From: Taibaiella koreensis | GTDB lineage: Bacteria; Bacteroidota; Bacteroidia; Chitinophagales; Chitinophagaceae | Direction of reading: 5' to 3' | Assembly: GCF_003545715.1 (NCBI RefSeq) | Contig: NZ_QVNU01000007.1 | Location: forward strand, 124,001 to 188,000 | Length of the DNA stretch: 64,000 bases | Part shown: positions 53,455-61,452 of the stretch, in pieces | Layout of the letters: each line of letters opens with the position of its first letter | How positions within the stretch are numbered: position 1 is the stretch's first letter | The notes under the pieces: generated by a model | Told to the model about the DNA's origin: nothing | What the model saw: only the letters and a program-made list of their open reading frames with translations | Database searches by the model: none | Translations under genes and position numbers: made by a program

Positions 53455-53481
53455 ACATACCATCAAAAGAGATTAACGACA

Positions 53482-54297
53482 ATGGATTCCTATCAGCAAT
53501 TGATCGGGGAAGCGTATGCCAACCGGAGCTTATTGAATGAAGCCGCCTACCAGGATGCCGTAAGGGCAGTGGTGGAAGAGGTGGACAAAGGCCGCTTGCG
53601 CGTGGCGCAGCCTGATGGCGATGGCTGGCAGGTACAGCAATGGGTAAAGCAGGCGATACTGCTGTATTTTGGTATTCAGAAAATGAAGACCTGGGAGCTG
53701 CCGCCTTTCGAGTTCTATGACAAAATGGAATTGAAGAAAAATTATGCCGAGCTGGGTGTGCGGGCTGTGCCCCATGCCGTAGCCCGCTATGGCGCCTATA
53801 TCGCCCGCAACGTGGTGCTGATGCCTTCATACGTCAACATCGGCGCTTATGTGGACGAAGGCACCATGGTCGATACCTGGGCCACTGTAGGCAGCTGTGC
53901 GCAGATAGGAAAAGACGTGCACCTGAGCGGCGGCGTAGGTATAGGCGGTGTATTGGAACCCCTGCAGGCCGCGCCCGTCGTTATTGAGGACGGATGCTTT
54001 ATCGGTTCCCGTTGTATCGTTGTGGAAGGGGTAAGGGTGGAAAAAGAAGCCGTGCTGGGCGCCAATGTTGTACTGACCCAATCGACCAGGATCATCGACG
54101 TGAGTGGTAATGAGCCGGTGGAATATAAAGGCATAGTACCCTCCCGCAGCGTGGTGATACCCGGAAGCTATACCAAAAAATTCCCGGCAGGCGAATACGG
54201 CGTGAGCTGTGCGCTCATTATTGGTCAACGCAAAGAAAGCACCGACCTGAAGACCAGCCTGAACGATGCCCTGAGGGATTTCAACGTATCGATATAA
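53482..54297 (+). CDS. dapD: Tetrahydrodipicolinate N-succinyltransferase
   Basis: A 271-residue left-handed beta-helix enzyme of the succinylase branch of diaminopimelate/lysine synthesis. It transfers succinyl from succinyl-CoA to tetrahydrodipicolinate. The N-terminal helical part (DAVRAVVEEVDKGRLRVAQP) is followed by hexapeptide repeats: VLMPSYVNIGAYVDEGTMVD, GSCAQIGKDVHLSGGVGIGG, IEDGCFIGSRCIVVEGVRVE and EYKGIVPSRSVVIPGSYTKK. Length is normal. It follows scoA on the same strand, but a structured T-run element lies between them. Confidence 0.97.
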   Translation: MDSYQQLIGEAYANRSLLNEAAYQDAVRAVVEEVDKGRLRVAQPDGDGWQVQQWVKQAILLYFGIQKMKTWELPPFEFYDKMELKKNYAELGVRAVPHAVARYGAYIARNVVLMPSYVNIGAYVDEGTMVDTWATVGSCAQIGKDVHLSGGVGIGGVLEPLQAAPVVIEDGCFIGSRCIVVEGVRVEKEAVLGANVVLTQSTRIIDVSGNEPVEYKGIVPSRSVVIPGSYTKKFPAGEYGVSCALIIGQRKESTDLKTSLNDALRDFNVSI

Positions 54298-54340
54298 AAT
54301 GATAGTAGTGTCCGCAAACATGGACGCTACCTGGAAAAAA

Positions 54341-54375
54341 AATGACGTTCCGGAAAAATGGAACGTCATTTTTTT
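54341..54375 (+). terminator. Terminator after dapD
   Basis: Stem AATGACGTTCC / GGAACGTCATT (11 bp, 8-base loop), extended by A-T pairs and followed by TTTTT. It separates dapD from the GldM-like pair. Confidence 0.9.
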
Positions 54376-54400
54376 GTATCTTAAAGTCAGAATTGATCCC

Positions 54401-55033
54401 ATGAAGAAATATTGGTGTGCTGCCCTGCTCCTGCTTTTTACCTTGCCTGCCGAGGCACAGGTAGCGGTGAGCATGGACAAGGTGCATGTGGCTTACGAGC
54501 TGGTAGACAATCATATAATTGCAGCTGTAGAAGGCTGTCCCTGTAAAGACATTCAGGTAGTCACAGACTTTGGAACGATAAAGGAAGGCGAAGAGCCCTG
54601 CGCGTTTATCTTCAACGCTCCTGGGTCAGGTAGGGCTACTTTTACCGTAAGCAGAATAAAGGGTAAGGACTACCGGGAGCTCGGCAAGACTATCTACAGA
54701 GTGAAGCCGCTGCCCTTGCCTCTGGTTACAGTAGGCGGCGTGCAGCATGGCGATATGCAGGTGGCAAAGTTCCGGGCGCAGCATGGAATGATCGCCGCAA
54801 TGCAAGATGGATGGGATTTCCGTTTGGAAGTTGTTTCCTTCAGAATGTCGGTAAGCCGCAATGGCGAGATTATTTTTAACGAGGAAAATGTGGGTCCCGC
54901 TTTTAACGATGTGCTCAAACCCTTTCTGATCAAGGTGCAGCCCGGTGATATAGTGCTCTTCTCCGGCATTCGTTGCCGCAAGTCCAGTGATCATACAATA
55001 TCGATAGACCCTTTTGAGATCAGGTTAAAATGA
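54401..55033 (+). CDS. Exported GldM C-terminal-domain-like protein 1
   Basis: A 210-residue protein with signal peptide (MKKYWCAALLLLFTLPAEAQ). The mature part has two beta domains. The first (about 25-110) includes VHVAYELVDNHIIAAVEGCP, like the GldM D3 segment. The second opens PLPLVTVGGVQHGDMQVAKF and ends LKPFLIKVQPGDIVLFSGIR, matching the GldM D4 pattern (IPDPxxxVGGxxGG then a helix and KxGDxVxFxxI). True GldM is a ~510-residue motor protein of T9SS/gliding with an N-terminal membrane helix; that helix and D1/D2 are absent here. Stop overlaps the next start by 4 bases (ATGA), so the pair is translationally coupled. GldM relationship from motifs; role inferred. Confidence 0.72.
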   Translation: MKKYWCAALLLLFTLPAEAQVAVSMDKVHVAYELVDNHIIAAVEGCPCKDIQVVTDFGTIKEGEEPCAFIFNAPGSGRATFTVSRIKGKDYRELGKTIYRVKPLPLPLVTVGGVQHGDMQVAKFRAQHGMIAAMQDGWDFRLEVVSFRMSVSRNGEIIFNEENVGPAFNDVLKPFLIKVQPGDIVLFSGIRCRKSSDHTISIDPFEIRLK

Positions 55034-55671
55034 AAATCATAAAGCTACTTTCCTTTGGTATAGCCTTGCTTTTGCCGGGTATAACGACAGCGCAGCAGTT
55101 TACCGTAGGGGCCCCGGTGATGAATTTGGCTTATATCGGTGTGCCCAATCCTATTACGGTGGTATCGGGTAGCTGTGGCTGCGATGCGCTGCAGGTCAGC
55201 GTTAGTGAGGGTACGCTGGAAAAGACAGGTAATTGCCAGTACGACTTCCGGCCATCGCGACAAGGAACTGTACAGCTTACGGTGGCCGAAAAGAAAGGCG
55301 GAAAAACAAAAGTGATCCATACAAGCCGTATCAGGGTCAAATCCATTCCTGAGCCCCATGCCAGTGTCGGTGGCCGGAAAGGCGGGGAATACCCCATTGA
55401 TGAGTTTAAGGTGCAAAGCGGCGTGTCTGCTGTTGCAGAAGGTTTTGAAATGGATCTTCCTGTTGCCGTTGTCGCCTTCGATCTCAAAATAAACAGAAGT
55501 AAAGTCCAATTGGCCGAAGAACATGGACAGGGTGCGTATTTCAGTGCATCTTGCAAGGCTTCTATTAATAAGTTATTGCCGGGAGATACCCTAAAGATTG
55601 AAAATGTAAAAATCATTTCTGCCGATGGCCGGGTACAGCTGATACAAGGTGTTGTATATACTATGAAGTAA
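55030..55671 (+). CDS. Exported GldM C-terminal-domain-like protein 2
   Basis: A 213-residue paralogue of the preceding gene. It has signal peptide LLSFGIALLLPGITTAQQF, then MNLAYIGVPNPITVVSGSCG, which closely follows the GldM D3 motif (LYxGVxNPIxV). It continues with IRVKSIPEPHASVGGRKGGE, the D3-D4 linker, and NKLLPGDTLKIENVKIISAD at the end of D4. Both proteins have an added CxC (GCPCKD in the first, SCGCDA here), which I do not recall from canonical GldM. It is coupled to the upstream gene by the overlapping ATGA. They may bind T9SS partners or be secreted decoys; this is speculation. Confidence 0.78.
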   Translation: MKIIKLLSFGIALLLPGITTAQQFTVGAPVMNLAYIGVPNPITVVSGSCGCDALQVSVSEGTLEKTGNCQYDFRPSRQGTVQLTVAEKKGGKTKVIHTSRIRVKSIPEPHASVGGRKGGEYPIDEFKVQSGVSAVAEGFEMDLPVAVVAFDLKINRSKVQLAEEHGQGAYFSASCKASINKLLPGDTLKIENVKIISADGRVQLIQGVVYTMK

Positions 55672-55700
55672 CTAATGACGGCCCGCAACCTTTTTCAACC

Positions 55701-55708
55701 TACTTTTG
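55701..55708 (+). promoter_or_regulatory. Putative -7 box of the mscS-like gene
   Basis: TACTTTTG, perfect TAnnTTTG, 29 bases before the TTG start at 55738. Confidence 0.5.
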
Positions 55709-55737
55709 TTCCTGTTCCTCAATAAACGAAAGCGCAT

Positions 55738-56922
55738 TTGAATTTAGATTTTCTGCAACAAGTATACTGGGGCAATACGGTGGAGCTTTACCTCCGTTTT
55801 GCGGTCATACTCCTGCTGGCCTTGCTGCTGAAGCGGTACATCTCTTCAATTTTTACCCGCCTGTTCTACACCGTATTCCGGAAATTCTCTTCCGATTATT
55901 TCGGACAGCAGTTCCGGGAGCTCCTGCTGCGGCCTGTCGAAGGACTTATTGTTACCATATTCTTTTATATCGCTTTTTATCAGCTCAGCATATCGCTCGA
56001 CAAGGTGATCCTGTTCCGGCGCATGAAGCCTATAAAAGAAGCCGGGAAAGAGGTGGCCACCACGCTGGTCACTATTATGGATATTATCGATCATCTGTTC
56101 TTCCTGTTCCTGCTGTTCTATTTCGTGCTGCTCATCTCCCGCCTGCTGGACTTTATCTTCATGGTGCTGGTAAGCAAAGCAAAGGACCGCGACGACAGGG
56201 AGCGACAGCAGGTACTGCCTTTGCTGAAAGATGTGCTGAAGGTGATCGTATGGGCTTTCGGCGTGCTTTCGGTGCTCGGCGCCGTATTTCATGTCAACGT
56301 AGCAGCCCTGGTTGCCGGTCTGGGCGTAGGCGGTATCGCTATCGCCTTTGCTGCGAAAGAAAGCCTGGAGAACCTGCTGGCCTCGTTCATGGTGATGATC
56401 GATAAGCCCTTTACCATAGGCGACTGGGTAAAGATCGACGGTGTGGAAGGCAATATCGAAAAGGTGGGCTTCCGCAGCACGCGTATCCGCACCTTTGATA
56501 AATCGGTGATCTCGATCCCCAACCGGCAGCTGATCGATAATAGCCTGGAAAATTTTTCGGAACGGGGTATGCGGCGGGTGGTATTCAGCGTGGGCGCCGT
56601 GTACGGCTTGTCGGTGACTACCCTCGAAACAACCATGCAGGAGATCCGCAACGTGGTACTGAAAACAGAAGGTACCACAGGGAATCCCTCGGTACAGCTC
56701 GAAAGCCTGGGTGCTTCATCGGTAAATCTGCAGGTCATTTATTTTGTCGCGGTAAACAGTACGGTCGACTTCGGAAAGGTGCGGGAGCGGGTATACCTGG
56801 GTGTGTACGAGACCATGTACCGGTATGCCAAAGGGTTCGCTTATCCCACACAATTTGAGATCAGCGGACCGGAGGTAAATGAAGTCTTTCCACAAACGCC
56901 ACAACCGCCTGAAATGCAGTAG
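55738..56922 (+). CDS. MscS-family small-conductance mechanosensitive channel
   Basis: A 394-residue channel. An in-frame stop at 55723-55725 leaves TTG at 55738 as the only good start. Predicted membrane segments lie at about residues 15-35, 68-85, 115-135 and 165-195. The last contains the Gly/Ala-rich pore helix VAALVAGLGVGGIAIAFAAK and the family signature ASFMVMIDKPFTIGDWVKID. The cytoplasmic beta domain follows (EKVGFRSTRIRTFDKSVISI, PNRQLIDNSLENFSERGMRR). It releases solutes under hypo-osmotic shock. It carries more N-terminal helices than E. coli MscS (286 residues), as many Bacteroidota homologues do. Confidence 0.93.
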   Translation: MNLDFLQQVYWGNTVELYLRFAVILLLALLLKRYISSIFTRLFYTVFRKFSSDYFGQQFRELLLRPVEGLIVTIFFYIAFYQLSISLDKVILFRRMKPIKEAGKEVATTLVTIMDIIDHLFFLFLLFYFVLLISRLLDFIFMVLVSKAKDRDDRERQQVLPLLKDVLKVIVWAFGVLSVLGAVFHVNVAALVAGLGVGGIAIAFAAKESLENLLASFMVMIDKPFTIGDWVKIDGVEGNIEKVGFRSTRIRTFDKSVISIPNRQLIDNSLENFSERGMRRVVFSVGAVYGLSVTTLETTMQEIRNVVLKTEGTTGNPSVQLESLGASSVNLQVIYFVAVNSTVDFGKVRERVYLGVYETMYRYAKGFAYPTQFEISGPEVNEVFPQTPQPPEMQ

Positions 56923-57018
56923 AATAGGGGCTTTCAGCCTTTGTGTTGGTTAACAATTTCGTAATGTTATTTTTCTTTTAACTTACTCTAATATTGCACT
57001 CGAATTTAAACGCACTAT

Positions 57019-57705
57019 ATGGAATCCAATTTCGGAAAAATTCTCGTAGTTGATGATGAGCAAGACATTGTAGAGTTTATCAACTACAACCTGAAACAGG
57101 CCGGCTATGAGACCGCGACGGCGTATAATGGAGACGAAGCGATACGGAAAGCCGATGTATTTAATCCCGACCTGATCCTGCTGGATATCATGATGCCCGA
57201 AAAAGATGGTCTGCAAACCATTCAGCAGCTGCGTCGCAACCCCAATCTCGACAGCACCATTATTATTTTCCTCACCGCGTTGAGCGATGAAAAGTCGGAG
57301 ATCGAAGGATTAAAGCTGGGTGCGGATGACTATATCGCCAAGCCGATAAAGCCTGAGCTGCTGCTGACCCGCCTGCGTACCGCTATGCGCCGCCTTAAGA
57401 AGGACGAAGAACAGGGCAATAAGATCGTATTTGGCGATCTGGAGATTAACAAGTACAAATTTACCGTTAGCTATAAAGGAGAAGAGATCATCCTGGCCAA
57501 AAAAGAATTTGAGTTGCTGAACCTGCTGGCATCCAAGCCGGGCCGTGTGTTCCTGCGCAATGAAATACTGCAGAAAGTATGGGGAACAGAAGTGATCGTG
57601 GGCGACCGTACTATCGATGTGCATATTCGTAAGATCCGCCAGAAGCTGGGTATCGACGTCATCACTACCGTGAAGGGCGTAGGCTACAAATTTGAAATGG
57701 AATAA
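57019..57705 (+). CDS. OmpR/PhoB-family response regulator, no adjacent kinase
   Basis: A 228-residue response regulator. The receiver domain begins ILVVDDEQDIVEFINYNLKQ, with phosphoacceptor Asp56 in LILLDIMMPEKDG, the conserved Thr in FLTALSD and Lys in YIAKPIKPELLL. The winged-helix output domain shows LAKKEFELLNLLASKPGRVF, WGTEVIVGDRTIDVHIRKIR and VKGVGYKFEME. A histidine kinase gene would normally follow, but the next gene encodes a lytic transglycosylase behind a terminator. TAATATTG (one mismatch to -7) lies just upstream. Confidence 0.95.
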   Translation: MESNFGKILVVDDEQDIVEFINYNLKQAGYETATAYNGDEAIRKADVFNPDLILLDIMMPEKDGLQTIQQLRRNPNLDSTIIIFLTALSDEKSEIEGLKLGADDYIAKPIKPELLLTRLRTAMRRLKKDEEQGNKIVFGDLEINKYKFTVSYKGEEIILAKKEFELLNLLASKPGRVFLRNEILQKVWGTEVIVGDRTIDVHIRKIRQKLGIDVITTVKGVGYKFEME

Positions 57706-57725
57706 CCTCGTTTGCCATCTGATCG

Positions 57726-57763
57726 CAAAGAGCCTCCTGCCGCTGCAGAAGGCTCTTTGTCTT
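57726..57763 (+). terminator. Terminator after the response regulator
   Basis: Stem CAAAGAGCCT / AGGCTCTTTG (10 bp, 14-base loop) followed by TCTTT. T tract moderate. Confidence 0.75.
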
Positions 57764-57886
57764 TATATACTTTCCCATAGGCCCGGATTGCATTACCATC
57801 CGGATGCCGGGCAAAAAAAGAGTAACGATTGCCCTGCGGCTGCTTTTAAATCCTTAAATTGCATACACACATAACTGTGACAGCAG

Positions 57887-58807
57887 ATGAATAAGCAAGT
57901 TGTAAAAGCTCTGGGATTGGGAATTATACTGGGCGCCACTTTTGTTGCCGGCCTCGCTTTCAACAAAGGAGATAAGGATAGCCCCGTAGAAGTAATGGAA
58001 GATGGCAGGCTTCAATATAAATGGTATTCCACTCCTTTACCCAAAAGCATGAGCTTTGCAGGCGAAAAAGTGCCGCTTGACCGTTGGGAAATAAGGGAGC
58101 GTCTCGATCGCGAACTGCTGATGAACTACTACATGCACGGCTCCACGCTTTATATTCTGAAACAAACCACCAGGGCCTTTCCATTGATCGAAAAGCGACT
58201 GAAGGAAAACGGCCTTTCCGACGATTTTAAATACCTCTGCGTGGCCGAAAGCTCGCTGCAGAACCCTACCTCTCCCGCCGGCGCCGTAGGTTACTGGCAG
58301 TTCATGCGGGAAACCGGCGCCCGCTATGGACTGGAGATCAACGATGAGATAGACGAGCGCTACAACCTCGAAAAGTCGACCGATGCCGCCTGTCGCTACC
58401 TTAAAGAAGCCTATGCCAAGTTTGGCAGCTGGACGGCTGCGGCTGCATCCTACAACTGCGGCATGGGAGGCTTTAGCAACCAAAGCTCCTTCCAGATGTC
58501 GGCCAACTATTACGATCTGTTGCTTCCCGAAGAGACCAACCGCTATGTCTTCAGGATACTGGCGTTGAAGCACCTGCTGGGCAATGCCAACCAGTTCGGC
58601 TATATTGTACCACCCGGGGAAGGCTATCAGCCGGTACCTACACGCAGCATGACCCTTACAGAGTCGGTTCCCAATCTGGCCCAGTTTGCCATAGACCAGG
58701 GTACCAATTATAAAATGCTGAAGCTGCTCAATCCCTGGCTGCGCGACCGCAAGCTCACAATCAAGGCAGGTAAGAGCTATACGATCCAGCTGCCGCAGGG
58801 CAACTAA
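57887..58807 (+). CDS. Lytic murein transglycosylase (SLT domain) with LysM-like tail
   Basis: A 306-residue protein with an N-terminal membrane/signal segment (LGLGIILGATFVAGLAFNKG). The SLT goose-lysozyme-like domain holds the catalytic glutamate E121 in LCVAESSLQNP, then SPAGAVGYWQFMRETGARYG and SWTAAAASYNCGMGGF. These are the classical ES, GLMQ-like and AYN motifs. The C-terminal ~55 residues (LTESVPNLAQFAIDQGTNYK, TIKAGKSYTIQLPQ) resemble a LysM peptidoglycan-binding module. It cleaves glycan strands to 1,6-anhydro-muropeptides; MltD-like by architecture. Confidence 0.92.
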   Translation: MNKQVVKALGLGIILGATFVAGLAFNKGDKDSPVEVMEDGRLQYKWYSTPLPKSMSFAGEKVPLDRWEIRERLDRELLMNYYMHGSTLYILKQTTRAFPLIEKRLKENGLSDDFKYLCVAESSLQNPTSPAGAVGYWQFMRETGARYGLEINDEIDERYNLEKSTDAACRYLKEAYAKFGSWTAAAASYNCGMGGFSNQSSFQMSANYYDLLLPEETNRYVFRILALKHLLGNANQFGYIVPPGEGYQPVPTRSMTLTESVPNLAQFAIDQGTNYKMLKLLNPWLRDRKLTIKAGKSYTIQLPQGN

Positions 58808-58815
58808 GCAGATGA

Positions 58816-58850
58816 TTTGCGGCGCTTTCGCACTAAAAGCAATACTTTTG
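58816..58850 (+). promoter_or_regulatory. Putative promoter of the DUF5683-ruvX pair
   Basis: TTTG at 58816-58819, 23-base spacer, TACTTTTG (perfect -7) at 58843-58850, 22 bases before the ATG. Confidence 0.65.
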
Positions 58851-58872
58851 CAGCCCGAGCGTTGTTGATCCT

Positions 58873-59466
58873 ATGAGCAAAATCTTTTGTCTTTTTATCC
58901 CCTTGCTGTTTGTCTTTGCCGGAGCCCGGGCCTGGCAGGCGACCGATACGCTGAATCCTTTCAGGGGCGATACCGTAATAACGCCCGCACAGTTGCCACC
59001 GGTACCGGTAGCTGTAGCGGATACCATGCCTTTCGTAACACCAAAGAAAATTGCCCTTTTTTCGGCCATAGTTCCAGGCCTGGGGCAGTATTACAACAAG
59101 CAGTACTGGAAGATACCGGTTATTTATGCGCTTGTAGGCACGGCGATTTACTTTGTGAACGATAACCTGAAAAACTATAACGCTTTTCGCAGGGAGCTCG
59201 CCGGTCGCAGAAGCAATCCTAATTTTGTACGGCAATTCCCGCAGTACACCGACGAGGGGACACTCCAGTCGGCGCAGGATTATTACCGGCGCAATCTCGA
59301 TCTTACCGTCCTCCTCACGGGTGTGGGCTATACGCTCCAGGTGATCGATGCGGTTGTCTTTGCGCACCTTAAAGGCTTTGACATTTCCGAGGATATCAGC
59401 ATCCGTTACCGCCCTGTGGTCATGCCCAGCGGCGCGCTGGGCTTTGGTCTGGTAATGAACTTCTGA
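58873..59466 (+). CDS. DUF5683 domain membrane protein
   Basis: A 197-residue protein. A signal peptide or anchor (FCLFIPLLFVFAGARAW) is followed by a Pro-rich linker (TPAQLPPVPVAV). The DUF5683 core is KIALFSAIVPGLGQYYNKQY, WKIPVIYALVGTAIYFVNDN, then a charged loop, YYRRNLDLTVLLTGVGYTLQ and VIDAVVFAHLKGFDI. The PGxGQxYN motif and the VIDAxV motif are the family hallmarks. Function is unknown; in other Bacteroidota it is often near cell-division or chromosome-partition genes. ruvX follows after 29 bases. Confidence 0.9.
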   Translation: MSKIFCLFIPLLFVFAGARAWQATDTLNPFRGDTVITPAQLPPVPVAVADTMPFVTPKKIALFSAIVPGLGQYYNKQYWKIPVIYALVGTAIYFVNDNLKNYNAFRRELAGRRSNPNFVRQFPQYTDEGTLQSAQDYYRRNLDLTVLLTGVGYTLQVIDAVVFAHLKGFDISEDISIRYRPVVMPSGALGFGLVMNF

Positions 59467-59495
59467 TCTTTTCTTCTCTCTTATTTTCACTATAG

Positions 59496-59912
59496 ATGGC
59501 GCGTATACTGGCAATCGATTATGGCAAAAAAAGGACCGGCCTCGCCGTTACCGACCCTCTCAAGATCATCGCTTCGGGTTTGGCTACGGTCGATACGGAG
59601 CAGCTGATCTGGCAGCTCAAGCAATATTTTGCAAAGGAAACAGTGGAGCTGATCCTGCTGGGCCATCCCAGGAAGCTGGACGGCAGCGACAACGAGATCA
59701 CGCCCAAAGTAGAGAAGCTCTTCGGGCAACTGCAAAAGCTTTTCCCCGATATACCGGTAAAGCTGATAGACGAACGATTTACCTCCAAAATGGCCTTTCA
59801 GTCAATGATCGATAGCGGCCTGAAGAAACAGGATCGCCAAAATAAAGCCCTGATAGATGAGATCAGCGCCACGATATTGCTCCAGGGCTATCTCGACGGA
59901 CAGCAATCCTGA
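59496..59912 (+). CDS. ruvX: Putative pre-16S rRNA nuclease / Holliday junction resolvase-like (YqgF)
   Basis: A 138-residue RNase H-fold protein of the YqgF/RuvX family. MARILAIDYGKKRTGLAVTD contains the catalytic first Asp and DxGxKRxGxA motif. Then VELILLGHPRKLDGSDNEI and KLIDERFTSKMAFQSM follow, with the last acidic site in ALIDEISATILLQGYLD. In E. coli it processes the 5' end of 16S rRNA. Length is standard. It converges with purE. Confidence 0.95.
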   Translation: MARILAIDYGKKRTGLAVTDPLKIIASGLATVDTEQLIWQLKQYFAKETVELILLGHPRKLDGSDNEITPKVEKLFGQLQKLFPDIPVKLIDERFTSKMAFQSMIDSGLKKQDRQNKALIDEISATILLQGYLDGQQS

Positions 59913-59931
59913 GATGCTCAGGTCACGACAC

Positions 59932-59966
59932 AAAAAGAAAGCGGCGCCCGTATTGCAGGCGCCGCT
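59932..59966 (-). terminator. Terminator of purE (leftward)
   Basis: Stem AGCGGCGCC / GGCGCCGCT (9 bp, 9-base loop, 59940-59966). On the minus strand it is followed by TTCTTTTTG. It lies between the convergent ruvX and purE stops. Confidence 0.85.
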
Positions 59967-59997
59967 AAGCATATCTCCGGCTCGTATGTCCGAAGCC

Positions 59998-60453
59998 TTA
60001 TATTTTATATTCCTGAGCTTTGAATGCTTCCACTTTTTCAGCGATCTTTTCGTCGCTGAGGGCAAACATACGGGCACACAATACTGCGGCGTTACGGGCG
60101 CCTGCCTTACCCACGGCCAGCGTACCTACGGGCAAGCCTGCAGGCATCTGCACGATAGAATACAGGGCATCGATGCCACCGGGAAGACCACCATCCAGGG
60201 GTACACCCAGCACGGGTAATGAAGTATAGGCAGCGCAAACACCGGGCAGGGCAGCAGCCATGCCGGCCGCGGCGATTACTGCGCCAAAGCCGTTACTACG
60301 GGCATTGACCATCAGATCACGCACCTTATCGGGGTTGCGGTGTGCAGAGGCCACGATCATTTCGTTTTCAATGCCAAACCAGTTGAGCCAGTTCTGGCTT
60401 TCCTGCATTACGCTTTCGTCCGACTTGGAGCCCATGATAATCATTACTTTCAT
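59998..60453 (-). CDS. purE: 5-(carboxyamino)imidazole ribonucleotide mutase / AIR carboxylase
   Basis: A 151-residue purine-synthesis enzyme. MKVMIIMGSKSDESVMQES is the PurE N-terminus; SAHRNPDKV follows. GAVIAAAGMAAALPGV is the active-site loop, with PVLGVPLDGGLPGGIDALYS and QMPAGLPVGTLAVGKAGARN after it. The PLDGGLPGGIDAL and AAxT segments look more like class II PurE, which uses AIR and CO2 directly, than the PurK-dependent class I; I am unsure of this assignment. No purK is adjacent. Start at 60453; 32 upstream in-frame codons are non-homologous. Confidence 0.93.
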   Translation of the reverse strand: MKVMIIMGSKSDESVMQESQNWLNWFGIENEMIVASAHRNPDKVRDLMVNARSNGFGAVIAAAGMAAALPGVCAAYTSLPVLGVPLDGGLPGGIDALYSIVQMPAGLPVGTLAVGKAGARNAAVLCARMFALSDEKIAEKVEAFKAQEYKI

Positions 60454-60567
60454 AAACGTAGATTGATTTTTAGTATATAGAATGAAATTTCCCTGTTTGT
60501 CGCCGGTCTGCCCCGCAGGCCGGTTTTTTTGTGCAAAAATAATATCCATTTCCTGAAGCGTGAACTG

Positions 60568-60575
60568 TATTTTTG
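60568..60575 (+). promoter_or_regulatory. Putative -7 box of the SDR gene; nearly leaderless transcript
   Basis: TATTTTTG, perfect TAnnTTTG, ends only 6 bases before the ATG at 60582. This also argues against the alternative TTG start at 60573, which lies inside the box. Confidence 0.6.
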
Positions 60576-60581
60576 TATTTC

Positions 60582-61397
60582 ATGGATCTATTTTTGAAAG
60601 ACAAGGTAGTCGCCATCACCGGGGCATCCTCCGGCATCGGTAAAGCGCTTGCCGATATTGCCCTGGCTGGTGGGGCGAGCGTAGCCTTGTGCGCCCGTAA
60701 CCTGTCGCGACTGGAATCTGCTTTTCCCGACCGCTTTTCCGGCCGGCTGCTGCTTGTCCAGGCCGACGTGGCCATCGAAGAGGATTGCGGCCGTTTTGTT
60801 GCCGCTATTGTCAGCGCCTGGGGCAGGATCGATATACTGATCAATAATGCCGGCATGAGCATGCGCGCGCTGTTTGCCGATCTTGAGCTTAAAGTGCTTA
60901 AGGAGCTGATGGATGTCAACTTCTGGGGCACGGTATATATGACCAAGCACGCATTACCTTATCTGAAGGCAGCCAGGGGAACCATAGCCGGGATCTCCTC
61001 CATCGCCGGCTATAGAGGACTACCCGGTCGTACGGGTTATTCCTCTTCAAAGTTTGCCATGCAAGGCTTCCTTGAGGCACTGCGTACAGAGCTACTGCAT
61101 ACCGGTGTGCATGTGATGTGGGCGGCGCCTGGATTTACGGCTTCCAATATCCGGAATGTAGCGTTGGGTGCGCAAGGCGATGCCCAAAAAGAAACGCCAC
61201 TCGACGAGAAGCAGCTCATGAGTGCCGAGGCCTGCGCAAACCTTATCTGGAAAGGGGTGCAAAAACGAAAACGTACCATTGTTATGACAACGCAAGGCAA
61301 GGCTACGGTATGGTTGAATAAGCTTTTTCCCGGTATGATGGACAAAATGGTCTTCAATCATTTTGCCAAAGAGCCGGGCAGTCCGTTAAAGAAATAA
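60582..61397 (+). CDS. Short-chain dehydrogenase/reductase (SDR)
   Basis: A 271-residue classical SDR. The cofactor motif TGASSGIG is in VVAITGASSGIGKALAD. The NNAG motif is INNAGMSMRALF, and the catalytic Ser/Tyr/Lys are in GISSIAGYRGLPGRTGYSSS and K (YSSSKFAM). CARNLSRLE suggests NADP preference. The C-terminal part (KRKRTIVMTTQGKATVWLNK) continues into LFPGMMDKMVF, an amphipathic end seen in membrane-associated SDRs of the DhrB/DHRS7-like group. Substrate unknown. Confidence 0.92.
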   Translation: MDLFLKDKVVAITGASSGIGKALADIALAGGASVALCARNLSRLESAFPDRFSGRLLLVQADVAIEEDCGRFVAAIVSAWGRIDILINNAGMSMRALFADLELKVLKELMDVNFWGTVYMTKHALPYLKAARGTIAGISSIAGYRGLPGRTGYSSSKFAMQGFLEALRTELLHTGVHVMWAAPGFTASNIRNVALGAQGDAQKETPLDEKQLMSAEACANLIWKGVQKRKRTIVMTTQGKATVWLNKLFPGMMDKMVFNHFAKEPGSPLKK

Positions 61398-61452
61398 ACA
61401 GGCAATCACCTGCAGAAGACATTGGTGCAGTTTGTATCTCATCCGGTCTCTT

